DNA from: Nemertoderma westbladi
Lineage: Eukaryota > Xenacoelomorpha > Nemertodermatida > Nemertodermatidae
DNA length: 21,235 bases
Direction: 5' to 3'
NCBI GenBank assembly: GCA_032718475.1
Contig: JAUCBJ010006024.1
Location: forward strand, 1 to 21,235
Of the stretch, positions 10,063 through 19,210 are shown in pieces (within the stretch, counting starts at the first letter, position 1; each line of letters begins with the position of its first letter). The notes under the pieces were generated by a model. The model did not search any database, was not told where the DNA came from, and saw only the letters and a list, made by a program, of their open reading frames with translations. The position numbers were made by a program, and so were the translations under genes.

Positions 10063-11144
10063 CTGCGTGCTAGCAGAACAACAAAATCTGCCTTGCCGCG
10101 GCATGACTGGTCCTCTCTGTTGCAACAGTCAAGTGTGAGATCCAGCTTCACACTACAGCTGAGCAATAGGTATGAGGTTCTTGCCTTTGAGGCGGTAGAT
10201 CACTGTGAGGGCTATACTGCCTTCACAGAGGCAGTTAAGTTAGCAGCTGCAGAAACAGTTCCTGTATACCCTCGAAACAGGAAACGGGCCCCCTGGACTG
10301 ACAACAAAATTCAGAAGTGCCGAAATGACCTCTACAAGGCGCAGAAAGAGTCCCGACTCAAACAGACTTCAGCGGCCAAGAATGCAGTTAAGGCTGCATC
10401 TAGGTCCCTGAACAGGCAGTACTCCGTTTTTTTACAGGAGCTAATAAACCAACAGGTTGATGCCATAAATGATGCTGACGACAGCAGGCAATCATCCCAG
10501 GCATGGAGATCGATCAACTTGCTTGCTGGTCGAAAAAGCCAACCAACCACCAAGGTTAAGGCTGAATCACCAGCTGATCGCCTCAATGGTTGGAAGGCCC
10601 ACTTTGAAAAGCTCCTCAATAATGACAGGGTATTGCCTGATAACTTTATAGAAGTAAAAGTGTCTGAGTCTGTACTCCCATATAATCCCATTGGCGATAT
10701 CTCCTTTGCAGAAGTGAAGGCTGCTGCAAAGAGCATTAAGACCAATCGTGCCAGTGGAGTAGATGGTGTTCCCCCTGAGGTCTTTAATACCTGAGTGTTT
10801 AAAGCTCATATATCCCATCATAGTAGACATGTACCGAACAACAAGAGTCCCACAAGAAATGAAAACAAATAAGTTGGTGCCAGTTCCCAAGAAGGGCAAC
10901 CTAACACTCTATGGTTCTTGTCGGGGAATCTCATTGATCTCGATTGCTGCAAAGCTATACAATAGAATTCTATTAAATCGCATCAGGGATCCCATTGAGA
11001 GACTGCTCCGTGGAAATCAGAATGGGTTCCGTAAAGGTCGTGGGATCATGGAGCCCATTTTGGCACTTAGAAGGATAATTGAAGAGTTATCAAAAAAAAA
11101 GACAGGCATCTGGCTGTTATCTTTGTTGACTTCATCAAGGCCTT
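10019..11144 (+). repeat. Internal LINE tandem duplication, copy 1
   Basis: This 1126-bp segment matches 11152-12277 at a constant offset of 1133. I see only two base differences: 10202 (A versus G, giving His versus Arg) and 10467 (A versus C, silent). It runs from the SDH motif of the endonuclease through the basic linker into the first part of the reverse transcriptase, and stops inside the codons for the VDFIKAF motif. A 7-bp filler, CCAAGGC (11145-11151), separates the two copies. Both carry the same frameshift after PPEVF and the same nine-A run, so those defects predate the duplication. Confidence 0.93.
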
Positions 11145-11151
11145 CCAAGGC

Positions 11152-12277
11152 TCTCCAGTGATCACCGCCTTATTGTGGCCAAGGTAAGACTTAGTCTGCG
11201 TGCTAGCAGAACAACAAAATCTGCCTTGCCGCGGCATGACTGGTCCTCTCTGTTGCAACAGTCAAGTGTGAGATCCAGCTTCACACTACAGCTGAGCAAT
11301 AGGTATGAGGTTCTTGCCTTTGAGGCGGTAGATCGCTGTGAGGGCTATACTGCCTTCACAGAGGCAGTTAAGTTAGCAGCTGCAGAAACAGTTCCTGTAT
11401 ACCCTCGAAACAGGAAACGGGCCCCCTGGACTGACAACAAAATTCAGAAGTGCCGAAATGACCTCTACAAGGCGCAGAAAGAGTCCCGACTCAAACAGAC
11501 TTCAGCGGCCAAGAATGCAGTTAAGGCTGCATCTAGGTCCCTGAACAGGCAGTACTCCGTTTTTTTACAGGAGCTAATAAACCAACAGGTTGATGCCATC
11601 AATGATGCTGACGACAGCAGGCAATCATCCCAGGCATGGAGATCGATCAACTTGCTTGCTGGTCGAAAAAGCCAACCAACCACCAAGGTTAAGGCTGAAT
11701 CACCAGCTGATCGCCTCAATGGTTGGAAGGCCCACTTTGAAAAGCTCCTCAATAATGACAGGGTATTGCCTGATAACTTTATAGAAGTAAAAGTGTCTGA
11801 GTCTGTACTCCCATATAATCCCATTGGCGATATCTCCTTTGCAGAAGTGAAGGCTGCTGCAAAGAGCATTAAGACCAATCGTGCCAGTGGAGTAGATGGT
11901 GTTCCCCCTGAGGTCTTTAATACCTGAGTGTTTAAAGCTCATATATCCCATCATAGTAGACATGTACCGAACAACAAGAGTCCCACAAGAAATGAAAACA
12001 AATAAGTTGGTGCCAGTTCCCAAGAAGGGCAACCTAACACTCTATGGTTCTTGTCGGGGAATCTCATTGATCTCGATTGCTGCAAAGCTATACAATAGAA
12101 TTCTATTAAATCGCATCAGGGATCCCATTGAGAGACTGCTCCGTGGAAATCAGAATGGGTTCCGTAAAGGTCGTGGGATCATGGAGCCCATTTTGGCACT
12201 TAGAAGGATAATTGAAGAGTTATCAAAAAAAAAGACAGGCATCTGGCTGTTATCTTTGTTGACTTCATCAAGGCCTT
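11152..12277 (+). repeat. Internal LINE tandem duplication, copy 2
   Basis: Second copy of the 1126-bp segment. Unlike copy 1 it runs on without a break into the rest of the reverse transcriptase (GCCTTTGATTCAG after 12272), so this copy keeps the original downstream junction and copy 1 keeps the original upstream junction to the endonuclease. Confidence 0.93.
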
Positions 12278-12660
12278 TGATTCAGTCTCTCGCTCACGTA
12301 TGTTCAGCATACTTTCATTATATGGGATTCCTGATGAAATTATTGCAGCAATCAGATCAGTATACGATGGTTCGACAACATTTGTGTCTACTGTTGATGG
12401 TGACACGGAACCATTTGAAGTGTTATGGGGTGTCCTCCAGGGAGACACACTTGCACCATTCTTGTTCATAATTGTTGTTGACTATGTTCTACGCATGTCC
12501 TTAGATTATCATAATGATGATGGGGTGATGATAACTCCACCTACTGGCTCCAGAAGTCGAGGAAATCCTGCCAAGTACCTAACTGATCTAGACTTTGCTG
12601 ATGACTTAGGAGTACTCTCAGAATCACTAGAGGGAGCCCAACGGCTCCTCAGTCCCAACG
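11833..12660 (+). pseudogene. LINE reverse transcriptase domain, frameshifted
   Basis: The domain polymerises cDNA at the nicked target. Motifs in order: AAAKSIKTNRASGVDGVPPE (near 11850), frameshift after PPEVF at about 11925, KLVPVPKKGN, GISLISIAAKLYNRILLNRI, NQNGFRKGRG, a second frameshift at the nine-A run (about 12225-12233), VIFVDFIKAFDSVSRSR, LYGIPDEIIAAI, GVLQGDTLAPFLFIIVVDY, and the catalytic FADD (12594-12605) in DLDFADDLGVLSES. A further frameshift follows near 12650, before VGLFINSTKTK. All main RT motifs are present but spread over three frames, so no active enzyme is encoded. A truncated RT start also occurs upstream in duplication copy 1 (10700-11144). Confidence 0.9.
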
Positions 12661-13365
12661 GCTTCTAGTGTTGGTCTTTTTATTAACTCCACAAAGACCA
12701 AAATTTTGACAGTTAACTTTCAAAGTTCTCATCAAGTCTCTGATCGGATGAGCATACGCTCAAAGGATGCTATGCTTGAGCATGTGGACGACTTCTGTTA
12801 CCTGGGATCATGGATCCGGAAGTCAGGTGAGGACCTTCGAATACGTAAGGGAAAGGCATGGGCAGCCTTGAATAGGCTTTCCAGGATTTGGAAGTCACCG
12901 AGAATAAATCGGAAACTTAAGGTCCGATTATTTAGAGCAGCAGTAGTTCCAGTACTCCTCTATGGGAGTCCATGCTGGGCTCTAACTGCTGAGGACACCA
13001 AATCTCTGGATGGCACATTCACAAGAATGCTACGCCGGGTTCATTGTGTCAAGTACAATGCACACATCTCCAACCAGACACTATATAACATTGGAGGTGT
13101 CTCATTGGTTCCCCCAAGCTTGACACTAGAACAAAATCGCCTCCGTTTTGCAGGACATTGCTTTCGCCGTGAGGACCAGCCAGTGCATAATCTTGTACTT
13201 TGGCAGCCTCATGGAGTGAATAAGCATGGTGGACAGCCCAAGACTTTCTTGAGACGCATCTTAAAGGACACTGGCCTTGAAGCTGCGGATGATCTAGCAA
13301 ATGTCATGGGTGATAAGGAGTTGTGGCGGCGCAATATTGTCGACAAGCCGGCACAGCATTCTTAA
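12661..13365 (+). pseudogene. LINE ORF2 C-terminal region
   Basis: A long intact frame with FCYLGSWIRKSGEDLRIRKG, AWAALNRLSRIWKS, VPVLLYGSPCWALT, FTRMLRRVHCVKY, RFAGHCFRRED and a basic Gly/Lys-rich GVNKHGGQPKTFLRR. These are the usual thumb and C-terminal motifs of this LINE type. LWRRNIVDK near 13325-13345 is close to the normal protein end. The last residues and the TAA at 13363-13365 may already belong to the junction with the next element. Confidence 0.85.
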
Positions 13366-13399
13366 AAATGCAGCTGCAATGCAGCATGCCGATACTAGT

Positions 13400-14059
13400 A
13401 GTAGGATTTCCAGCATTTTACCTCTATGGATGGAGTCGAATGCTTTCTTGAAGTCCACAAAAGTCAGGACTGCGGGGAGATTCTTTGACTTAATTCCCTC
13501 AATCAGTCTCCTTAGCGCAAGTATCTGAGCTATTGTTGACCTATTTGGTCGAAATCCGTTTGGGCTGTTACACAGCAGTTTCTCTATGTGAGGTCTAATT
13601 CTATATAGAATCATTTTGTTGTATATTTTGGGCAGCTACCACAAGCAGACAGATCCCACGATAGTTTGTTGGTATACCGAGGTCTCATTTCTTGGGGAGA
13701 GGCTTTAGTTGACATTTAGTCCAAACGGGTGGTGGCTTTTCCCCTTTCAGCATCCGGTTGCAAACATCGAATAATGGTCTGTTTAGCCCTCCTGTTTTCC
13801 ATACCTCTGCAGGGTTTTCATCTAATCCACTCGCTTTATGATTGGACACACTTTTAATGCTTCTTTGGAGTTCAGCGAGTGTGAAGTCCCTTGTTTCTAT
13901 AAGTAGGGTCTTACAATATATTTACCTTGTAGGGCTGACCTCGATGGTTGGTGGCTGCCCAAGCAAGTTGCTGAAGTGATCTTTCCATTTCCCAACACGT
14001 TCTTCAGGACTATCAGCTTTGGGGCGCTCCTTAGCGGCATTTATTCTTCTGAAAATCAT
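13400..14059 (-). pseudogene. Fragment of a second, related LINE (linker plus start of RT)
   Basis: Reading the minus strand from 14059: MIFRRINAAKERPKADSPEE, GKWKDHFSNLLGQPP, then after a stop and shifts DFTLAELQRSIKSVSNHKAS, GLDENPAEVWKTGG, PLPKK-stop, TNYRGICLL, another shift, then MILYRIRPHIEKLLCNSPNG (from 13614), RSTIAQILALRR, AVLTFVDFKKAFDSIHRGKM and LEIL. These align in order with the plus-strand LINE (GWKAHFEKLLNN, SIKTNRASGVDG, NRILLNRIRDPIERLL, VDFIKAFDS), but the sequence differs enough to be another subfamily. Homology stops after LEIL at about 13405. It carries several stops and frameshifts and lacks the endonuclease, the catalytic FADD part and the 3' end. It faces the larger LINE tail to tail. 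Confidence 0.87.
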
Positions 14060-14733
14060 ACTCAATGACTCATGATGATATTACATATGCCACAGATATT
14101 GATATAAAGGAGTTTAACTCATGGAATCACAACATAATGTTAACAACCTACATAGGAGTTAACTCCCGGAGTTTGGATTTTAATCTATTGCCATTCGAAT
14201 ATTATTTAGTTTCTCTATTATGACGAATTCAGAGAGTTGAGGTTTATAATTCGGGAAATGGCACACTGACACAACAAGGGGCGATGTAACACAATGGACA
14301 CCCATAGGACCACCATGTTTATAATTTATGAAGTTAATAATGCAAAATGACCGCACCAACTATTTATTTAGTTGGTTGAAAAACTTCATTTTGTTGAATT
14401 TGAAAGATTTAAGGGAAAATGGTGGGTTACAGTGGAGGTGTTTCATACCAAAACAATAAACGACACTTTATTTCATATGCGACCAAATTGCGTTGATCGA
14501 GATCACTATTTTTCACTTCAGGTAACTATTTTCACTTCAGTGCGCCACTTTGTGACTTTACGTTAACAACAAATCTCGAGCAAAAAATAATTATTATTAA
14601 TATTTGTTTAAGACCCTAATCACACAATAGCAACAGAAACTCTTAAAAAACGAAAATTTTATTATCCTAGTTAAATTTACTTCATTAAATACGGACTTCT
14701 CCCAGACAAAGCATAATTTATTTAGTTAATTAA
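14060..14733. other. Intron 1, AT-rich, no gene seen
   Basis: Unique AT-rich sequence between the LINE fragment and the poly-G repeats. A 64-codon open frame at 14372-14566 has no recognisable motif and no splice support. Confidence 0.5.
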
Positions 14734-14838
14734 GGGGGGGGGGGGGGGGCAAACAATGTGTTATACCAAACAATGTGTTATACCAGGGGGGGGGGGGGGG
14801 GTGGGGGTGCAAACAATGTGTTATACCAAACAACATGG
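14734..14838. repeat. Poly-G tandem repeat with nested 17-bp units
   Basis: G16 (14734-14749) is followed by two copies of CAAACAATGTGTTATAC (14750 and 14767), then CA, G16 (14786-14801), TGGGGGTG, one more copy (14810) and a partial one (14827). The higher-order period is about 60 bp (14750 to 14810). Tracts this long can form G-quadruplexes and are prone to length errors, so exact counts may not be reliable. Confidence 0.9.
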
Positions 14839-16169
14839 AAATTTAAATTTATTTTGTCTCCATCTAACAACAAGTGGTGGAATTAATTTTTGATACCAAC
14901 TTTTTTGTACTCAGCACCTTCGAAACTACACAAATTTGTTACATTATCAATTCTTTTAATTCAATTAAATAATTATAATTAAATAAATGAATAAAAAAAT
15001 TCACAATAATATTTGAAATATAATTATTTTAAAAAAGTGCGGGAAAGTTAGTTTTTCAATATCTTCTAAAAACCTTTCAAACGGCCATAAATTATCGAAT
15101 TTGTGTGAAAATTGATGGATTAGTATTTCGAAAAATTAATAAATCGTCAACTGTAATTTCGAGAGTAATCCTTTAAAGTTTGAATCTTCCCGCTCAAACT
15201 GGTCTTTCTGGGGTCTGTCAATCGTGTAGTAATCTTTGGCATTTTGGGTTCATTCGTCTTCAATTAAATTATCAATATGGTGTTTTTTGGGGTCGTTGAT
15301 ATCATTTACGACGTCAGTTTTAATGTTTGGTGATAGTCTGTTAGCCAGACAGTTAGTCTGTCTGTCTTCTTAAATTTTCACGGACAAACTACTAGACGGA
15401 TAGAAAGCGTCTATCTGTCCCGAGAACTAAAAAGATATTGGCAAGCAGTTTAAGATTTCCTTGATATATAGATTAAATTATACTTCAGATGAAATAATAA
15501 ACCAAAAATCTGAAAATGTTAACCAAGGAGGGTGTATGTACCCTCACCCTCTCCTACCACCACTTCATAATACAACGAACATCTGCATATGTTGAAACAA
15601 AAAATATTTATCGATCCGGGATCAATCACATTAAATTCGATTTAGGATATAATCGACAATAAATTTCACTGTAAATGATAAAAACATTTCTGAAAATATT
15701 ATACACTCCGTTTCTATGTTAGGGTCTACGACAGATAAAAGAACACTAGGACATCTATCACTAATAACAAAAATAAATGTAGGCCTATAGTATACAAGGC
15801 CCTCCGTCGTTCTACAATACCATAACTACTACTGTCAGCTTCTCGCACCATTATTCTCAACTTATCTTTGGAAGATATGTTGTGGACTTTACGAACAATA
15901 CGAAATACAAAACTACGGGCTTCTGATTGTAAACTGCAAGATAATAAAGGACTTGATTGAAAGGAACTTGTTGCGAAATCACTCATTTACAAGCTCTATA
16001 TGAGAATATTAGATTTTTTATTTGTTTTGCCAATATATACCGGTATGCAATTTGTCCTGCAGATACAACGTCTCGGATTTGCTTGACACAGCTATCAGAT
16101 ATCGTATTAGTTCTGATCTGAAACTGAAAATAATTTCAAAGGTAGATTAACAAATTAACTTTAGCTCAC
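14839..16169. other. 5' part of intron 1, no gene seen
   Basis: AT-rich sequence downstream of exon 1 on the minus strand, ending at its donor (GTGAGC, 16169-16164). Around 15345-15420 there are repeated CTGTC/GACAG words and a small hairpin (GGATAGA, AAGCG, TCTATC, about 15399-15416). An 86-codon minus-strand frame (15726-15986) has a hydrophobic end but no family match. I do not call it. Confidence 0.5.
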
Positions 16170-16487
16170 CTCCTTCAGTTCAGCAGTTAGGGAGACTCTG
16201 CGGCATTCTAAGTGTTTGTTACTGGTAATAGACCCTTTAGACTCACTGCCTATAGATAGTCGGCAGTGACTTCGTCGTCGGTAATATGGCGATAGTTTAG
16301 GGGCCCCAACCTCACCGATAGTCTGTAGAGCTATGATACCCGACGCTACAGAAACGCGTCTGGCCTGGGAGGACTTTCTTCTTGGTCTGTAAGTGCCGAG
16401 GGGTAATTCCGGCCAGGATATCCTTCGCCCATCTCGGGTTATGAAATCAGTACCACTTGCCCCATAAGACATATAACTAGAATGCAT
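16170..16487 (-). CDS. DPP6/DPP10-like protein, first coding exon (cytoplasmic tail)
   Basis: 318 bp from ATG (16487-16485, context CAACAATGC, A at -3) to donor GAG|GTGAGC (GT at 16169-16168), ending in phase 0. An in-frame TGA lies 21 codons upstream (16550-16548), which supports this Met. The 106 residues are basic and Ser/Arg-rich with no hydrophobic segment, as expected for the cytoplasmic tail of a type II protein. Five R-R-x-S motifs put Ser at 24, 39, 46, 73 and 99, the protein kinase A consensus. The tail ends SLTAELKE and joins without phase change to EVGEVDVPERNWKGI of the exon at 1152-945. Assignment to the DPP gene rests on strand, phase, splice sites and tail character: N-terminal tails in this family are poorly conserved, so homology alone does not prove it. 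DPP6/10 isoforms differ mainly by alternative first exons, so other first exons may lie upstream. Confidence 0.68.
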
Positions 16488-16558
16488 TGTTGATCTAATA
16501 AGTTTACCTTCTGTTCTGTGATTTATTGTAGTAGTTATATATACTATTCATTAGTTTT

Positions 16559-16569
16559 CCTATATAAAC
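16559..16569 (-). promoter_or_regulatory. TATA-like element upstream of first coding exon
   Basis: The minus strand reads GTTTATATAGG about 70-80 bases before the ATG at 16487. This spacing would leave a 5' UTR of roughly 50 bases. TA-rich words are common in this DNA, so this is only a suggestion. Confidence 0.18.
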
Positions 16570-16943
16570 AATGTAATACTGAAGTAACAGAAATACATTT
16601 ACTTTAGTGTAAAATATTCAATAAAACAAATCTAATCATTAACAATAAAACACAACAGAATTTATTATTCTATTTATTTTGGTTCCAGTTTCTTTTTCAA
16701 TGTTATTTATAACTTAAATAATATGATAATTTTATTATTTATAATATAATATTATTTTAAGATCATGATAATCAAATATTTAACTTATCAAAATTATTAT
16801 ATACTCTGTATGTTTTATACTACTAAATTACACCATCTCCTGGAATAAAATGTCTTAATGCAGGAGTTTGCACCCTCCTCTAATTTCACTAAAAATGCAA
16901 TGAAAAATTTTCAAAATTCAAAGTAAATTTAACAAGAGATAGT
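16570..16943. other. Upstream AT-rich interval
   Basis: Strongly AT-rich sequence just upstream of the first coding exon. It could hold 5' UTR or promoter sequence. I see no further exon with convincing splice sites. Confidence 0.45.
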
Positions 16944-16963
16944 GGGGGGGGGGGGGGGGGGGG
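16944..16963. repeat. Poly-G tract (G20)
   Basis: Twenty consecutive G after AGATAGT and before TGCACTG. It resembles the G tracts at 14734-14801, which are likewise followed by G/T and TGCA. Confidence 0.95.
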
Positions 16964-17734
16964 TGCACTGAAATAAATACATTATATTATATTCCAGTAG
17001 ACGGTGCATATAATATATTTAATTACGCTGTACGAATCTACCATGGTGCTCTTGCAGTGACGCTGACCTATGGGCAATTTGGTGCTTGACATTTGTATTG
17101 TTGATATTTATTCCCGCTCATAATAAATAAACACAAACTATAAATATGTTGGCGGAACCGGAGTAAAAAATAATAGAAAAAAGTAGAAAAATAATTGAGA
17201 AATAGAAAAATAATAGAAAAAAAGTGCAAAAAAAACAGGAAACTGTTGCTCCAATAAAAGTTTTAGAATTAGATGATTATTGTTGCAAATAATCATCGAC
17301 ATGATGGAGATCTGGTTTAAACTCATTTAATTATAACTAAATTGGTATAAATAAATAAAAATTGTGTCAAATTAAAAACAAAAAAAAAATTGGGAAAATG
17401 TGCCGAAATTGTTTAATTCGAACTCCAATATAACTTTACAAATTTATAAAATACAATTAATACAAAATAATGTACAATAATATTAATTGAACTATCTGAG
17501 AGGAGAGTAATTCTATATACACGAAAACATAATAATAAACAATCATATATAATGCACACGGTCGATAATACTACAACTTTGCAATTTCTTAATCGATTTG
17601 TTCAAGGACTCGCTTTATAGTAAACGAGTAGTGGAGTTGACATACAACTGTGTGGCCATGGGTGCAGCCATCCAGAGGAGAGGGACCTACTGCTATTGCA
17701 CGGTTTACCTCAAGAGGAAATAGTGGGAGAAACA
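16964..17734. other. Interval between poly-G and poly-C runs
   Basis: Mostly AT-rich with A-rich runs (17165-17240, 17380-17390). A GC-richer stretch at 17636-17734 (GTGTGGCCATGGGTGCAGCC, then GAGAGGGACC and GAGGAAATAGTGGGAGAAAC) leads straight into the poly-C run. It looks like part of a repeat element that I cannot name. No gene is supported. Confidence 0.45.
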
Positions 17735-17758
17735 CCCCCCCCCCCCCCCCCCCCCCCC
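17735..17758. repeat. Poly-C tract (C24)
   Basis: Twenty-four consecutive C after GAGAAACA and before ATTCCCTCC; on the minus strand this is G24. It is about 770 bp from the G20 tract, in inverted sense. Confidence 0.95.
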
Positions 17759-18996
17759 ATTCCCTCCAATTAATGTTGCACAGTTGTACAAAAAAAAAAC
17801 ACTAATCATATAAGCGTTTGGGAAGCATGGGCGGGATAGGATTATCCCATTATCTCGTTTCTTCCGCTGTTGGACTTATATATGTATAATGCACTCAAAT
17901 AAATGGATGATAACCGGAATTTATTTATTCAGTTTATGCAAATGGAGTTGTATGTTGTTGTTATTTAATCACTGTCCCCTTACTATTACAACTTACGTAT
18001 ATTGAATGAATGCCTTTCCTTGGAACTGCAATAATATGTAAATTTAGTCAATGTGGAAATGGATACATTTGGATACATTTGGCTATAAGTATAAAATGAA
18101 AGAGGCTCCAATGGTGCACTCCGAAATATATAATATATGTACATGTATGTTTATTTATACAGAGTGAATTTTTCATGCTTGCAAAACAGATAACTAGAAA
18201 AACAACGTTTTTAATTTTTTTTTTTTATTAAAATTTTATTCATATCTGTACCGTGAAAGCCTTTTTTATGAAAACTGCCCGTACAAGTAAAATGTAGTGC
18301 TGCTCGAAGGCTTTTCAGACCTATTTTGCGGACGCGTCAAAATTATTGAAAGCATTGGACGCGTCACGCGTCAAAGCCAATATCGAATAGTATTATGTAC
18401 AGTATTAATATATTAGTATTAATATAAATGGAAAATTAATTATACTGAGAAATTATAAATTGTTGTGTATATTTATTTCATGTAGTCAGTCTGCTGTCTT
18501 GTTTCTGGACAGTGTGTGTGCTGGACTGCAGCTGTAGTTAATTGCTGGTGCAGCAACTTAGAGTATTATATGACAAGCAGTATAGCCTGCATATAAAGAT
18601 ATTGGATTGAAGGAGAAGGTATGGAGGCTATAGCAAAACACCTGGCGACAGACAGTGAGTAAATTATAGTTTCAAAATTAATATTTAAAAATACCACTCT
18701 CCTTCTTATTGCTTTTGAAGCTTGATGCATCTGCTTTAACGCGTCCGCGTTGTTTGGGCCTCCCCCCTTAATGATACTATCTGTTGTGGGCGGAAAAGAA
18801 GCTCTTACAGCAAAGTTATTCCTGATCGATTTCTACCTCCACCACTCCCGATCTCCCAAACTGACAAAGGTAACAAAGGTGCACTTTCTAATCATTTCTA
18901 TTCTTGAACCTCGTGTTAATATCTAATATTTCGGAAATGCGACCAAATATTTCTCACACTGCCCTATGATTCCTACTGCCGTTTCATTCCCAGCAA
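17759..18996. other. Interval with ACGCGT cluster, no confirmed gene
   Basis: AT-rich, with a T-run at 18217-18227 and a small direct repeat GGATACATTTGGATACATTT (about 18060-18080). CpG-rich words occur at 18331-18380 and 18738-18752. A possible short plus-strand first exon at 18621-18654 is discussed under findings and is not called as a gene. Confidence 0.45.
18331..18752. repeat. ACGCGT-containing short repeats, direct and inverted
   Basis: GCGGACGCGTCAAA (about 18331) is followed by GGACGCGTCACGCGTCAAAG (about 18358) in direct order. The reverse complement GCGGACGCGTTAAAGC lies at about 18735-18752. CpG is otherwise scarce nearby. The outer pair could be eroded terminal inverted repeats of a roughly 420-bp element. 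Confidence 0.5.
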
Positions 18997-19067
18997 ACTT
19001 ATTGACCGTGTACATTTTATTGTTATTGATTATAATCATAACAATAAAATGTACACGGTCAATAAGT
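18997..19067. repeat. Long hairpin, 30-bp perfect arms
   Basis: The left arm 18997-19026 (starting ACTTATTGACCGTGTACATT) is the exact reverse complement of 19038-19067. The 11-base spacer, TGATTATAATC, contains its own 10-base palindrome, so the whole element is close to one continuous palindrome. Confidence 0.95.
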
Positions 19068-19084
19068 GTACATGTCCCATAACC

Positions 19085-19210
19085 AATCCCATAACAGTTT
19101 ATAAGAAAAAAAAATAAAAATAAATGTCCACCCAATGACATGTATAATTATACATGTCATTGGGTGGACATTTATTTTTATTTTTTTTTCTTATAAACTG
19201 TTATGGGATT
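19085..19210. repeat. Perfect 126-bp palindrome, no spacer
   Basis: The 63-base left arm (19085-19147, starting AATCCCATAACAGTTTATAA) is an exact reverse complement of 19148-19210, centred on GTATAATTATAC. It includes a matched A9/T9 run. The right end forms GGGATTAATCCC with the flank. It begins only 17 bases after the previous hairpin. It could be a recent palindromic MITE, a foldback, or an artefact of assembly or of chimeric reads. Confidence 0.95.

Larger units (their letters stand above)
8640..13345 (+). mobile_element. Decayed non-LTR retrotransposon (LINE), APE endonuclease plus reverse transcriptase
   Basis: A visibly GC-richer block in AT-rich intron DNA. Order: 5' untranslated-like region with two imperfect repeats (8734-8957), apurinic-type endonuclease (about 9318-10062), basic linker, reverse transcriptase, and the C-terminal region typical of this LINE type (YLGSWI, LLYGSPCWAL, RFAGHC motifs). 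The coding frame is broken by several frameshifts and at least one in-frame TAA, and a 1.1-kb segment of linker and RT start is duplicated in tandem. There is no poly-A or repeat tail: the C-terminal coding end runs directly into an inverted fragment of another LINE near 13345-13400, so the 3' UTR is missing. It is non-autonomous and dead as it stands. It is antisense to the host gene whose intron it occupies. I do not assign a clade; the domain order excludes R2-like elements. Confidence 0.9.

Noticed and set aside
10332-12032. Minus-strand frames opposite the LINE (for example 10332-10745 and 11465-11878)
   Set aside because: They are antisense shadows of the plus-strand linker and RT; their duplication only mirrors the tandem repeat.
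14734-14838. CRISPR-like array from the repeated 17-mers
   Set aside because: Units are adjacent or separated by poly-G, without spacers of regular length, and the DNA is eukaryotic.
15726-15986. Minus-strand 86-codon frame with a hydrophobic C-terminal end, possibly an extra exon of the DPP-like gene
   Set aside because: No family motif, no matching splice sites in phase, and exon 1 already joins exon 2 without it.
17138-17326. Minus-strand frame rich in Phe and Leu that looks like membrane segments
   Set aside because: Translation of an A-rich low-complexity run; no supporting feature.
18923-19141. Minus-strand frame across the palindromes
   Set aside because: It reads through inverted repeats and has no homology.
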